Source: an uncultured Holophagaceae bacterium
GTDB taxonomy: Bacteria; Acidobacteriota; Holophagae; Holophagales; Holophagaceae
Length of the DNA: 45,265 bases
Direction of reading: 5' to 3'
Assembly (NCBI GenBank): GCA_903863195.1
Contig: CAIPAY010000005.1
Location: 1-45,265 of the forward strand
The position numbers and the translations under genes were made by a program. The notes beneath the pieces were generated by a model. The model was not told where the DNA came from and did no database searches. It saw only the letters and a program-made list of their open reading frames with translations. Positions within the stretch are counted from its first letter, which is position 1. Each line of letters begins with the position of its first letter. This document shows, in pieces, positions 1 through 7,876 of the stretch.

Positions 1-39
1 CACATGAAGGAAGGCGAGACCGTCACGGTTCGCTTCTAG
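1..39 (+). CDS. 3' end of an unidentified protein (partial)
   Basis: Only the last 12 codons and a TAG stop are present, ending in the residues KEGETVTVRF. A tail of this kind (Gly/Glu turn followed by a short beta strand) occurs at the end of PDZ domains and other small beta domains, but the fragment is too short to assign. It lies upstream of, and on the same strand as, the peptidase cluster, so it could belong to it. The open frame running in from the window edge and the hairpin just downstream support it being a real gene end. Confidence 0.45.
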   Translation, partial: HMKEGETVTVRF

Positions 40-52
40 GACAGCCCTGCCC

Positions 53-107
53 GCGCCAGAGCCAAGCCCCAGGTCGCCAGAGGCGGCCTCCCGGGGCTGG
101 CTGGCGC
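53..107 (+). terminator. Possible hairpin terminator before the M13 peptidase gene
   Basis: The arms GCGCCAG (53-59) and CTGGCGC (101-107) are perfectly complementary. Inside them, CCA/TGG and GCCCC/GGGGC continue the stem with small bulges. A moderately T-rich tract follows. It lies between the stop of the partial gene and the next ribosome-binding site, where a terminator is expected. The long loop and lack of a clean T-run keep confidence low. Confidence 0.35.
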
Positions 108-144
108 TGTGATAATCTTTCTCCCTCATCTTACGAGGTTATCC

Positions 145-2169
145 ATGGCTTTCCCCCTCCGCGCCTCTCTGTGCCTCTGTCTTGGCGTTGCCTCCTTGGC
201 CCTGGTGGCCAGTGAAAAGCCCGGCGTCGATCCCGTGAACATCGACGCCTCGGTGAAGCCCTGTGAGGACTTCTACAGCTACGCCAATGGCGGCTGGCTC
301 AAGGGCCACACCCTGCCCGCGGACAAGGCGCGCTACGGGGCCTTCGAGGAAGTGAGCGAGCGCAACCGCGCCATCCTCAAGCAGATTCTCGAGGAGACCA
401 GCGCGAAGACCACCTGGGCCAAGGGCAGCGTCGAGCAGAAGGTTGGTGATTTCTACGCCGCCGGCATGGACGCAGCCGCCATCGACAAGCGGGGTTTGGC
501 TCCGCTGCAGCCCCTCTTCGCCACCATTGACGGGCTGCAGGACACCAAGCAGCTGCCCGCCCTGCTGGCGAAGCTCCACACCCAGGGCCTGCCGGGCGGC
601 TTCGGCTTCTACGTGGGTCAGGACGCCAAGGAATCCACGCGCTACATGGGCAACCTCATGCAGGGTGGCACGGGCCTGCCCGACCGGGACTACTACCTGA
701 AGGACGATGCCCGCAGCCGGGACATCCGCGCCAAGTACGAGACCCACGTGGCGAAGATGCTCCAGCTGGCCGGCGACAGCCCGGCCCTGGCCGCCGTCCG
801 CGCCAAGGTCATCCTGGAGCTCGAGACCCGCATGGCCACGGCCCAGTGGACCCGCGTGGAGCTGCGGAACCCCGTGAAGCGCTACAACAAGCGCACCCTC
901 GACCAGGTGGCGACCGAGGCGCCGGGGTTCGACTGGCAGGGCTACTTCCAGGCCCGGGGGGTGGCAGTCAAAGACCTGAACCTCAGCCAGCCCTCCTACT
1001 TCCAGGCCTTCGGCAAGCTGGCCGCGGAGACCCCCGCCACCCAGTGGCGGACCTACCTGCGCTGGCACGCACTCAACGCCTCCGCCAACCTGCTGCCCAA
1101 GGCCTTCGGTGAAGAGTCCTTCGCCTTTCAGGGCAAGGTGCTGAACGGAACCCCGGAGCGCGAGCCCCGCGCCAAGCGCATCGAGGCCCTCACGGACGCC
1201 ATCCTGGGCGAGGCCCTGGGTCAGCTCTACGTGAAGGTGGCCTTCCCCCCGGAGTCCAAGAAGCGGGTCCTCGACATGGTGGAGAACCTGCGGGTGGCCC
1301 TGCGGGAGCGCATCACCAACCTGGACTGGATGGGCGCCGAGACCAGGCAGCAGGCCATCACCAAGCTCAATGCTTTCGGCGTGAAGATCGGCTACCCCGA
1401 CAAGTGGAAGACCTACGCCTTCGACGTCAAGCGCGACGATGCCTTTGGCAACGTCCGCCGGGCTTCGGCCTTCCGCGTGCAGGAGAACCTGGCCAAGCTG
1501 GGCAAGGCCATCGACCGCTCGGAGTGGGGCATGACCCCGCCCACCGTGAACGCCTACTACAGCTCCTCCATGAACGAGATCGTGTTCCCCGCGGGCATCC
1601 TGCAGCCGCCTTTCTTCGATCCCAAGGCCGATGACGCCGTGAACTACGGCTCCTTGGGGTTCGTGATCGGCCACGAGATGACCCACGGCTTCGACGACAG
1701 CGGCAGCCAGTTCGACGCCCAGGGCAACCTCAAGAACTGGTGGACCGAGGCAGACAAGCAGGCCTATGAGTCCCGCACGGACCTGGTGGTGAAGCAGTAC
1801 GACGCCTACGAACCCCTCAAGGGCGAGCACGTGAACGGCAAGCTCACCCTGGGCGAGAACATCGCGGACATCGGCGGGCTCAAGATCGCCTTCGCCGCCT
1901 ACCGGAACAGCCTGAAGGGCAAGCCTGAGCCTGCACCCATCGACGGCTTCACGGGGCCTCAGCGCTTCTTCCTGGGCGCGGCCACGGTGTGGCGCAACCA
2001 CATCCGCGAAGCAGCCCTCTCCCTGCGCCTCAAGACCGATTCGCACAGCCCCGGCCGGGAGCGGGTGAACGGCCCTCTGTCCAACCTGCCCGAGTTCTAC
2101 GAGGCCTTTGGCTGCTCTGATGGCCAACCCATGAAGCGCGACGCGAAGGTGCGTCCGGCCATCTGGTAG
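145..2169 (+). CDS. M13 family zinc endopeptidase (neprilysin/PepO type), secreted
   Basis: A metalloendopeptidase that cuts oligopeptides, probably in the periplasm or outside the cell. The 674-residue product starts with a hydrophobic signal peptide (about residues 1-24). It carries the M13 zinc motif HEMTH (about 510-514), the downstream GENIADIGG segment supplying the third zinc ligand, the substrate-site segment beginning NAYYSS, and the family's terminal aromatic residue (RPAIW). The length is usual for M13. I chose ATG 145 because ACGAGG lies just upstream and the signal peptide begins there; a GTG at 109 would add 12 residues in front. It is the first of five plus-strand genes for peptide breakdown and uptake and is followed after 26 bases by the C69 dipeptidase. 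Confidence 0.93.
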   Translation: MAFPLRASLCLCLGVASLALVASEKPGVDPVNIDASVKPCEDFYSYANGGWLKGHTLPADKARYGAFEEVSERNRAILKQILEETSAKTTWAKGSVEQKVGDFYAAGMDAAAIDKRGLAPLQPLFATIDGLQDTKQLPALLAKLHTQGLPGGFGFYVGQDAKESTRYMGNLMQGGTGLPDRDYYLKDDARSRDIRAKYETHVAKMLQLAGDSPALAAVRAKVILELETRMATAQWTRVELRNPVKRYNKRTLDQVATEAPGFDWQGYFQARGVAVKDLNLSQPSYFQAFGKLAAETPATQWRTYLRWHALNASANLLPKAFGEESFAFQGKVLNGTPEREPRAKRIEALTDAILGEALGQLYVKVAFPPESKKRVLDMVENLRVALRERITNLDWMGAETRQQAITKLNAFGVKIGYPDKWKTYAFDVKRDDAFGNVRRASAFRVQENLAKLGKAIDRSEWGMTPPTVNAYYSSSMNEIVFPAGILQPPFFDPKADDAVNYGSLGFVIGHEMTHGFDDSGSQFDAQGNLKNWWTEADKQAYESRTDLVVKQYDAYEPLKGEHVNGKLTLGENIADIGGLKIAFAAYRNSLKGKPEPAPIDGFTGPQRFFLGAATVWRNHIREAALSLRLKTDSHSPGRERVNGPLSNLPEFYEAFGCSDGQPMKRDAKVRPAIW

Positions 2170-2195
2170 CAGCCCCCGATCCCACCGAGGTTCCC

Positions 2196-3845
2196 ATGCG
2201 CATTCGCCCCATCGTCCTGCTCGCGAGCCTGCTCGCCGCGGGCGCCGCCCTCCAGGCCTGCACCAACCTGCTCATCACCAAGGGCGCGAGCAAGGACGGC
2301 TCGACCATGGTGACCTACTCCGCGGACAGCCACACGCTGTACGGGGAGCTCTACTTCAAAGCCGGGGGCCGCCACCTGCCCGGCGCCCGACGTGAGATCC
2401 GCGAGTGGGACAGCGGCTTCACCTTTGATACGGGCAAGGTGCTGGGCAGCATCCCGGAAGCGCCGGTCACCTACACCCGCGTCGGCAACATGAACGAGCA
2501 CCAGCTTGCCATCGCGGAGACGACCTTCGGCGGCCGCAAGGACCTGGCCGGCCCCAGCGGCATCCTCGACTACGGCAGCCTCATCTACCTCGCCCTCGAG
2601 CGCGCCAAGACGGCCCGGGAGGCCATCGAGGTGATGACAAAGCTGGTGGAGGACTACGGCTACGCCAGCAGCGGAGAGAGCTTCTCCCTCGCGGACCCCA
2701 ACGAAGTTTGGATCCTCGAGATGATGGGCCGCGGCAAGGGCCAGACCGGCGCCCTCTGGGTGGCCTACCAGCTTCCGGACGGCACCATCAGCGCCCACGC
2801 CAACCAGGCCCGCATCCGGCGGTTCCCGCTGAACGATCCCTCAACGGCCATCTACAGCAAGGACCTCATCTCCTTCGCCCGCGCCAAGGGCTGGTTCAAG
2901 GGCGAAGACAAGTCGTTCAGCTTCGCCGACACCTACGCGCCCCTCTCTTTTGGTGCCCTGCGGGCCTGCGAGGCCCGGGTCTGGAGCATCTTCCGCCGCG
3001 CCGCGCCCAGCCTCAAGCTGCCCATCGACTTCGTGAAGGCCGAGAAGGGCGCCAAGCCCATGCCCCTGTTCATCAAGCCCGACACCAAGCTCACCGTGAG
3101 CGACGCCATGGCGCTGATGCGGGACCACTACGAGGGCACCGAGTTCGACATGACCCAGGATGTGGGCGCCGGGGCCTACAAGCTGCCCTACCGCTGGCGA
3201 CCCATGGGCTTCAAGGTCGACGGCCAGGACTACATCCACGAGCGGGCCATCAGCACCCAGCAGACCGGCTTCTCCTTCGTGAGCCAGTCCCGTTCCTGGC
3301 TGCCCGGCCCCGTCGGCGGGGTGCTCTGGTTCGGCGTGGATGACACCTTCACCACGGTCTATGTGCCCATCAGCTGCGCCATCACGACGCCGCCCAAGGC
3401 CTTCGCGATCGGGACCGGAAACTTCGACGAGTTCAGCTGGGACAGCGCCTTCTGGACCTTCAACTTCGTCTCCAACTACACCTATACGCGCTGGAGCGAC
3501 ATGATCGTAGACGTGCAGAAAGTGCAGCGCGAATTCGAGGGCCGCTACCTCGCCGGTCAGGCCGAGGTCGACCGCACCGCCCTGGACCTCTACCGGAAGG
3601 ATCCGGCGCTCGCGCAGGACTACCTCACCCGCTTCGCCGCCCAGGAAACGGGGGTGCTCATGGCCCGCTGGAAGAAGCTGGGCGAGTTCCTCGTCTGGAA
3701 GTATCTCGACGGCAATGTGCGGGGCCCGAAGGGCGAGGTCACCCACCCCAAGGCGCCCGAGGACTGGCTGCGTTGCATCGTCAAGGAACACGGGGACGTG
3801 ATCAAGGTAAGGAAGGTTGAGGGGTTGGTACCTGACGAAGATTAG
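2196..3845 (+). CDS. C69 family dipeptidase (secreted Ntn hydrolase)
   Basis: A dipeptidase of the PepD/C69 family, which are N-terminal nucleophile hydrolases. The 549-residue protein has a signal peptide (about 1-21) ending directly before Cys22 in ALQACTNLL. In this family that Cys becomes the N-terminal nucleophile after processing, so export and activation probably coincide. The following segment, ITKGASKDGSTM, matches the family's conserved start of the mature enzyme. ATG 2196 is preceded by CCGAGG at 6-base spacing. It probably shares a transcript with the M13 peptidase upstream and works on the dipeptides that enzyme generates. Two hairpins follow its stop. Confidence 0.88.
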   Translation: MRIRPIVLLASLLAAGAALQACTNLLITKGASKDGSTMVTYSADSHTLYGELYFKAGGRHLPGARREIREWDSGFTFDTGKVLGSIPEAPVTYTRVGNMNEHQLAIAETTFGGRKDLAGPSGILDYGSLIYLALERAKTAREAIEVMTKLVEDYGYASSGESFSLADPNEVWILEMMGRGKGQTGALWVAYQLPDGTISAHANQARIRRFPLNDPSTAIYSKDLISFARAKGWFKGEDKSFSFADTYAPLSFGALRACEARVWSIFRRAAPSLKLPIDFVKAEKGAKPMPLFIKPDTKLTVSDAMALMRDHYEGTEFDMTQDVGAGAYKLPYRWRPMGFKVDGQDYIHERAISTQQTGFSFVSQSRSWLPGPVGGVLWFGVDDTFTTVYVPISCAITTPPKAFAIGTGNFDEFSWDSAFWTFNFVSNYTYTRWSDMIVDVQKVQREFEGRYLAGQAEVDRTALDLYRKDPALAQDYLTRFAAQETGVLMARWKKLGEFLVWKYLDGNVRGPKGEVTHPKAPEDWLRCIVKEHGDVIKVRKVEGLVPDED

Positions 3846-3851
3846 CGCCAG

Positions 3852-3899
3852 CTGAAAATCTTCGATTTTCAGATACGAGGCCCCGCTTGCGGGGCCTCG
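3852..3899 (+). terminator. Two adjacent hairpins after the C69 gene
   Basis: The first hairpin has a perfect 9-bp stem, CTGAAAATC (3852-3860) and GATTTTCAG (3864-3872), around a 3-base loop. Four bases on, the second has a perfect 9-bp GC-rich stem, CGAGGCCCC (3876-3884) and GGGGCCTCG (3891-3899), with loop GCTTGC. There is no T-run after the second, so this is not a textbook intrinsic terminator. The position directly behind a stop codon and before a new ribosome-binding site suggests termination or protection of the mRNA 3' end. Confidence 0.6.
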
Positions 3900-3943
3900 T
3901 GATGGATGGGAATGGGTATCATCTGGAGTCTCACGAGGTCCTT

Positions 3944-5722
3944 ATGCGCCACCCTGATCCGCACTCCTACTATGACGCTGCGCAGCCCAAGGCCCGGCGC
4001 CTGCGGCTGAAGCTGGGGGTGGACTTCGCCACCAAGCGCATCGACGGCGAGGTGGTGCTGGAGTTCGGCGCGAACGCCACCGGCACCCTGGACCTCGACA
4101 CCAAGGGCCTGGAGATCCTGTCCGTGCAGGTGCCGGGCCACGGCCCCATCCCCTGGGAGCTGGGCGAGGCCGACGCCATCCTCGGCAGCCGCCTGCGCCT
4201 GGACCTGCCCGCCGACACCCAGGAGGTGGCCATCACCTACCGCACCTCCCCGGACGCCATGGCGCTTCAGTGGCTGGAGCCCAGCCAGACCGAAGGCAAG
4301 GTGGCGCCCTACCTCTTCAGCCAGTGCCAGCAGATCCATGCCCGCACCATGGTGCCCTGCCAGGACACCCCCGTGGTGCGCGTGGCCTACAAGGCCGAAG
4401 TGACGGTGCCTGAGGGCCTCACGGCGGTCATGAGCGCCGGTCCCGCCGGGGACGAATCCACCGGCGACGGCCGCCACACCTTCCGCTTCACCATGCCCCA
4501 GCCCATTCCCTCCTACCTGCTGGCCCTGGCCGTGGGCCGCCTCGCCAGCCGAGACCTCAGCCCCCGCGCCCGCGTCTGGGCCGAGCCCGAGACCGTCGAG
4601 GCCGCCGCCTGGGAGTTCGCCGAGGTGGAGGACATGATCCTCAAGGCCGAAGGGCTCTTCGGGCCCTACCCCTGGGACCGCTACGACATGCTCGTGCTGC
4701 CGCCCTCCTTCCCCTACGGTGGCATGGAGAACCCGCGCATGACCTTCCTCACGCCCACCCTGCTGGCGGGGGACCGCAGCCTGGTGGACGTGGTGGCGCA
4801 CGAACTGGCCCACAGCTGGACCGGCAACCTGGTCACCAATGCCAGCATGGAGCACTTCTGGCTCAACGAAGGCTTCACCGTCTGGGCCGAGCGCAAGATC
4901 CTGCGCACCCTGCACGGCGACGACGCGGCGGCCCTGGGCTGGGCCATGGGCCAGAAGGCCCTGGAGGACAGCCTGGAGCGCTTCGCCCACGAGCCCAATC
5001 TGACGGTGCTGCGCCTGCACCTGACGGGCATCGATCCCGATGACGCCTTCTCCAGCATCCCCTACGAGAAGGGCGCCCGCCTGGTGGCGGCCCTGGAGCG
5101 CGAGGTGGGCGAGGACCGCTTCCATCGCTTCCTCCGCGAGTACATGGACGCCTTCCGCTTCACCTCCATTACCACCGAGCAGTTCTGCGCCTTCGTGGAC
5201 GCCAAGCTGCCGGGCGCTCTGGAGGCGGTGCACGCCCGGTCCTACCTGGATGAGCCGGGCCTGCCCGCCAGCGCCCCGCAGTTCCACAGCGCCATGCTGG
5301 ACACCCTCACGGCCCTGGCGGACGGCTGGGCGGCGGGCGAGCGGCCCAGCGAAAGCCAGATCGCCGGCTGGAGCACCAACGAGCTGCTGGTCTTCCTCCA
5401 GAAGCTGCCCCGCAAGGTCACGCAGGCCGATTGCGCCTGGCTGGACGCCCACTTCCAGCTCATGGGCCGGGGCAACCACGAGATCCTGGTGGAGTGGCTC
5501 ACCCTGGCCGCCGCCGCGGACTACGAGCCGGCCTTCCCGAAGCTCCGGGAGGTCCTGCTGCGGGTGGGCCGCATGAAGTACCTCCGGCCCCTCTACGGCG
5601 CCCTGGAGGCCACCCCCCGCACCCGGGCCCTGGCGCGCGAGATCTATGCCGCCGCCAGCCCCGGCTACCACGGCCTCTCGCGCCGCGTGGTGCAGGGCAT
5701 GCTCGACAAGTTCCCCGCCTGA
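3944..5722 (+). CDS. M1 aminopeptidase, leukotriene-A4-hydrolase-like
   Basis: A zinc aminopeptidase releasing N-terminal residues from peptides. The 592-residue protein contains the exopeptidase motif GGMENP and the zinc site HELAH (286-290) with Glu309 exactly 18 residues after the second His. The flanking WTGNLVTN and the overall length are characteristic of the LTA4-hydrolase branch, with a helical C-terminal domain from about residue 450. No signal peptide is seen, so it should act in the cytoplasm on imported peptides. ATG 3944 is preferred because CACGAGG lies 5 bases upstream; an in-frame ATG at 3887 would lie inside the preceding hairpin. It is followed by the two OPT transporters on the same strand. 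Confidence 0.92.
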   Translation: MRHPDPHSYYDAAQPKARRLRLKLGVDFATKRIDGEVVLEFGANATGTLDLDTKGLEILSVQVPGHGPIPWELGEADAILGSRLRLDLPADTQEVAITYRTSPDAMALQWLEPSQTEGKVAPYLFSQCQQIHARTMVPCQDTPVVRVAYKAEVTVPEGLTAVMSAGPAGDESTGDGRHTFRFTMPQPIPSYLLALAVGRLASRDLSPRARVWAEPETVEAAAWEFAEVEDMILKAEGLFGPYPWDRYDMLVLPPSFPYGGMENPRMTFLTPTLLAGDRSLVDVVAHELAHSWTGNLVTNASMEHFWLNEGFTVWAERKILRTLHGDDAAALGWAMGQKALEDSLERFAHEPNLTVLRLHLTGIDPDDAFSSIPYEKGARLVAALEREVGEDRFHRFLREYMDAFRFTSITTEQFCAFVDAKLPGALEAVHARSYLDEPGLPASAPQFHSAMLDTLTALADGWAAGERPSESQIAGWSTNELLVFLQKLPRKVTQADCAWLDAHFQLMGRGNHEILVEWLTLAAAADYEPAFPKLREVLLRVGRMKYLRPLYGALEATPRTRALAREIYAAASPGYHGLSRRVVQGMLDKFPA

Positions 5723-5767
5723 TGGCCCGGCCCGCACGTCCAGCCGCCCAGCCCAGCCGGTGCAGCC

Positions 5768-7828
5768 ATGAGCTCTGAGCAGAGAGAGGAGGGCCTCCGC
5801 CTGCCCGAGAACGCCTTCCGGGAGTTGCGGGAGGGCGAGACCTACCAGCCGGTCATCCCGGCCGCAGAGCATCCGCCCGAAGTCACGGTGCGGAGCGTGG
5901 TCTCGGGCTTCATCTGGTCCGTGCTGTTCTCCGCCGCCGCCACCTACATCGCCCTGAAGCTGGGCCAGGGCATCGAGAGCGCCATCCCCATCTCCATCCT
6001 GGCCGTGGGCTTCTCCGTCCTGGCCGTGAAGGTCCTCAAGCGCCGGTCCTCCACCCTGCTGGAGAACGTGAACGTGCTGGCCATCGGCGCCACCAGCGGG
6101 ATCATCGCCGGCGGCAGCGTCTTCGTCATGCCCGCCCTGCACATCCTGGAACTGAAGACGGGTTTCTGGCAGATCTTCCTGGTGCCCCTGCTGGGCGGCA
6201 TCCTGGGCGTGTTCTTCCTGGCCCCCTTCCGCCGCTACTTCGTGCGGGACCTGCACGGCCGCCTGCCCTTCCCCGAGGCCACCGCCACCACTGAGATCCT
6301 CATGGCCGGCAAGCGGGGCGGCCACAGCGCCATCGTGCTGACCTACTCCGCCCTCACCGCCGCCGCCTTCGACTTCGTGGGGCCCGCCATGCGCGGCTGG
6401 GCCGAGAACTTCAGCACTGCCTCCATCGGCGTGCTGGATGGGTTCACGGGCCGCTTCAAGGCCGTGTTCTCCATGAACACCGCCGCCGCGGTCCTGGGCC
6501 TGGGCTACATCATGGGCATCCAGTACGCGGCCATCATCATGGCGGGGAGCCTCCTGAGCTTCCTGGTGCTGGTGCCCCTCTTTGCGCACCTGGGCCAGTT
6601 CATCCTCGGTGCGATCTCTAACGGTGCCGTCCCGCTGCACACCATGGGCTACGAGGCCATCTTCGCGAACTACGTCCGGCCCGTGGGCATCGGAGGCATC
6701 TTCGCAGCGGGAATCATCTCCATCCTGAAGATGTCCCCGGTGATCGCGAAGGCCACGAAGCAGGCCTTCGGCGAGCTCGCGCATCTGCTGAAGGGCGGCG
6801 CAAGCCAGGTGGAGGACATCCGCACGGACCGCGCCATGCCCATGAGCGCGAACCTGCTCGGCATCGTGGGCGTGGCCCTGGCCATCCTCGCCTACTTCCG
6901 GTTCTCGGTGCTGGCGGGCGAGACCCGGAGCCTGCATCTGGCCCTGGCCGCCACGGCCCTGACCCTGGTCATCACCTTCCTGTTCACCGCCGTGAGCGCC
7001 TGGGCCGTGGCCATGATCAGCACCACCCCCATCAGCGGCATGACCCTCACAACCCTCATCATCACCGCCGCGGCCCTGTCCGCCCTGGGGCTGGCGGGCC
7101 GGAGCGGCATGCTCCAGGTGCTGCTGGTGGGCGGGGTCGTCTGCTCGGCCCTCTCCATGGCCGGCTCCCTGGTCACCCAGTACAAGATCGGCTACTGGCT
7201 GGGCGCCACGCCCCGCACCATCGAGCTCAGCAACATCGTCGGAAGCATCGCGGCCTCCGTGGCCACCACCGCCGTGATCCTGCTCATGGCCAAGGTCTAC
7301 GGCTTCGCCCCCAGCGCCCTGCACCCCCATCCCCTGCCTGCGCCCCAGCCCAACGCCATGGCCGCGGTGCTGCGGGGCGTCTTCGGCGGCGCCGGCGCGC
7401 CCTGGTTCATGTATGGCATCGGCGCCGTCATCGCCGCCTCGGTGGAGATGTGCGGCGTGTCCGGCCTGGCCTTCGCCATGGGGATGTACCTGCCCATGGA
7501 GCTGAACTCCCCGCTGGTCCTGGGGGCCGCCGTGGCCTGGTTCGTGGAGCGCTCCAGCAAGGATGCGGTGCTCAGCAAGGCCCGCCACGAGAAGGGCACC
7601 CTGATCGCCTCGGGCTTCATCGCCGGGGGCGCCCTGGTGGGCGTGTTCGCCGCCTTCCTCAAGTTCCTCGAGGACTCCGCCCACGTGCACCTCATCCCGG
7701 ATATGACCACCTGGGGCGGCTTCGGGGTGTTCGTCGGCGCCTGGGGGAACTGGATCGGCCTGACTGTGTTCCTGCTTCTGGCCGCGGGCCTCTACCTGGA
7801 TGCCTGCCGCGAAAAAGTGGGATCCTGA
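5768..7828 (+). CDS. OPT family oligopeptide transporter (first copy)
   Basis: A polytopic inner-membrane importer of the oligopeptide transporter superfamily. The 686-residue protein opens with a hydrophilic tail (about 1-40) and then has many hydrophobic segments, including ALKLGQGIESAIPISI, the characteristic first OPT helix pair, and the conserved segment beginning LPFPEATAT. Bacterial members of this branch are proposed to take up small peptides or metal chelates; the substrate cannot be read from sequence. It starts 45 bases after the M1 aminopeptidase and is followed after 48 bases by a paralogue with the same motifs, so uptake and intracellular hydrolysis appear genetically linked. 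Confidence 0.92.
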   Translation: MSSEQREEGLRLPENAFRELREGETYQPVIPAAEHPPEVTVRSVVSGFIWSVLFSAAATYIALKLGQGIESAIPISILAVGFSVLAVKVLKRRSSTLLENVNVLAIGATSGIIAGGSVFVMPALHILELKTGFWQIFLVPLLGGILGVFFLAPFRRYFVRDLHGRLPFPEATATTEILMAGKRGGHSAIVLTYSALTAAAFDFVGPAMRGWAENFSTASIGVLDGFTGRFKAVFSMNTAAAVLGLGYIMGIQYAAIIMAGSLLSFLVLVPLFAHLGQFILGAISNGAVPLHTMGYEAIFANYVRPVGIGGIFAAGIISILKMSPVIAKATKQAFGELAHLLKGGASQVEDIRTDRAMPMSANLLGIVGVALAILAYFRFSVLAGETRSLHLALAATALTLVITFLFTAVSAWAVAMISTTPISGMTLTTLIITAAALSALGLAGRSGMLQVLLVGGVVCSALSMAGSLVTQYKIGYWLGATPRTIELSNIVGSIAASVATTAVILLMAKVYGFAPSALHPHPLPAPQPNAMAAVLRGVFGGAGAPWFMYGIGAVIAASVEMCGVSGLAFAMGMYLPMELNSPLVLGAAVAWFVERSSKDAVLSKARHEKGTLIASGFIAGGALVGVFAAFLKFLEDSAHVHLIPDMTTWGGFGVFVGAWGNWIGLTVFLLLAAGLYLDACREKVGS

Positions 7829-7876
7829 ACCCGCGTCTTTGAACCCCGTCCTGCCTTCTGCCCTCGAGGAGCCCCC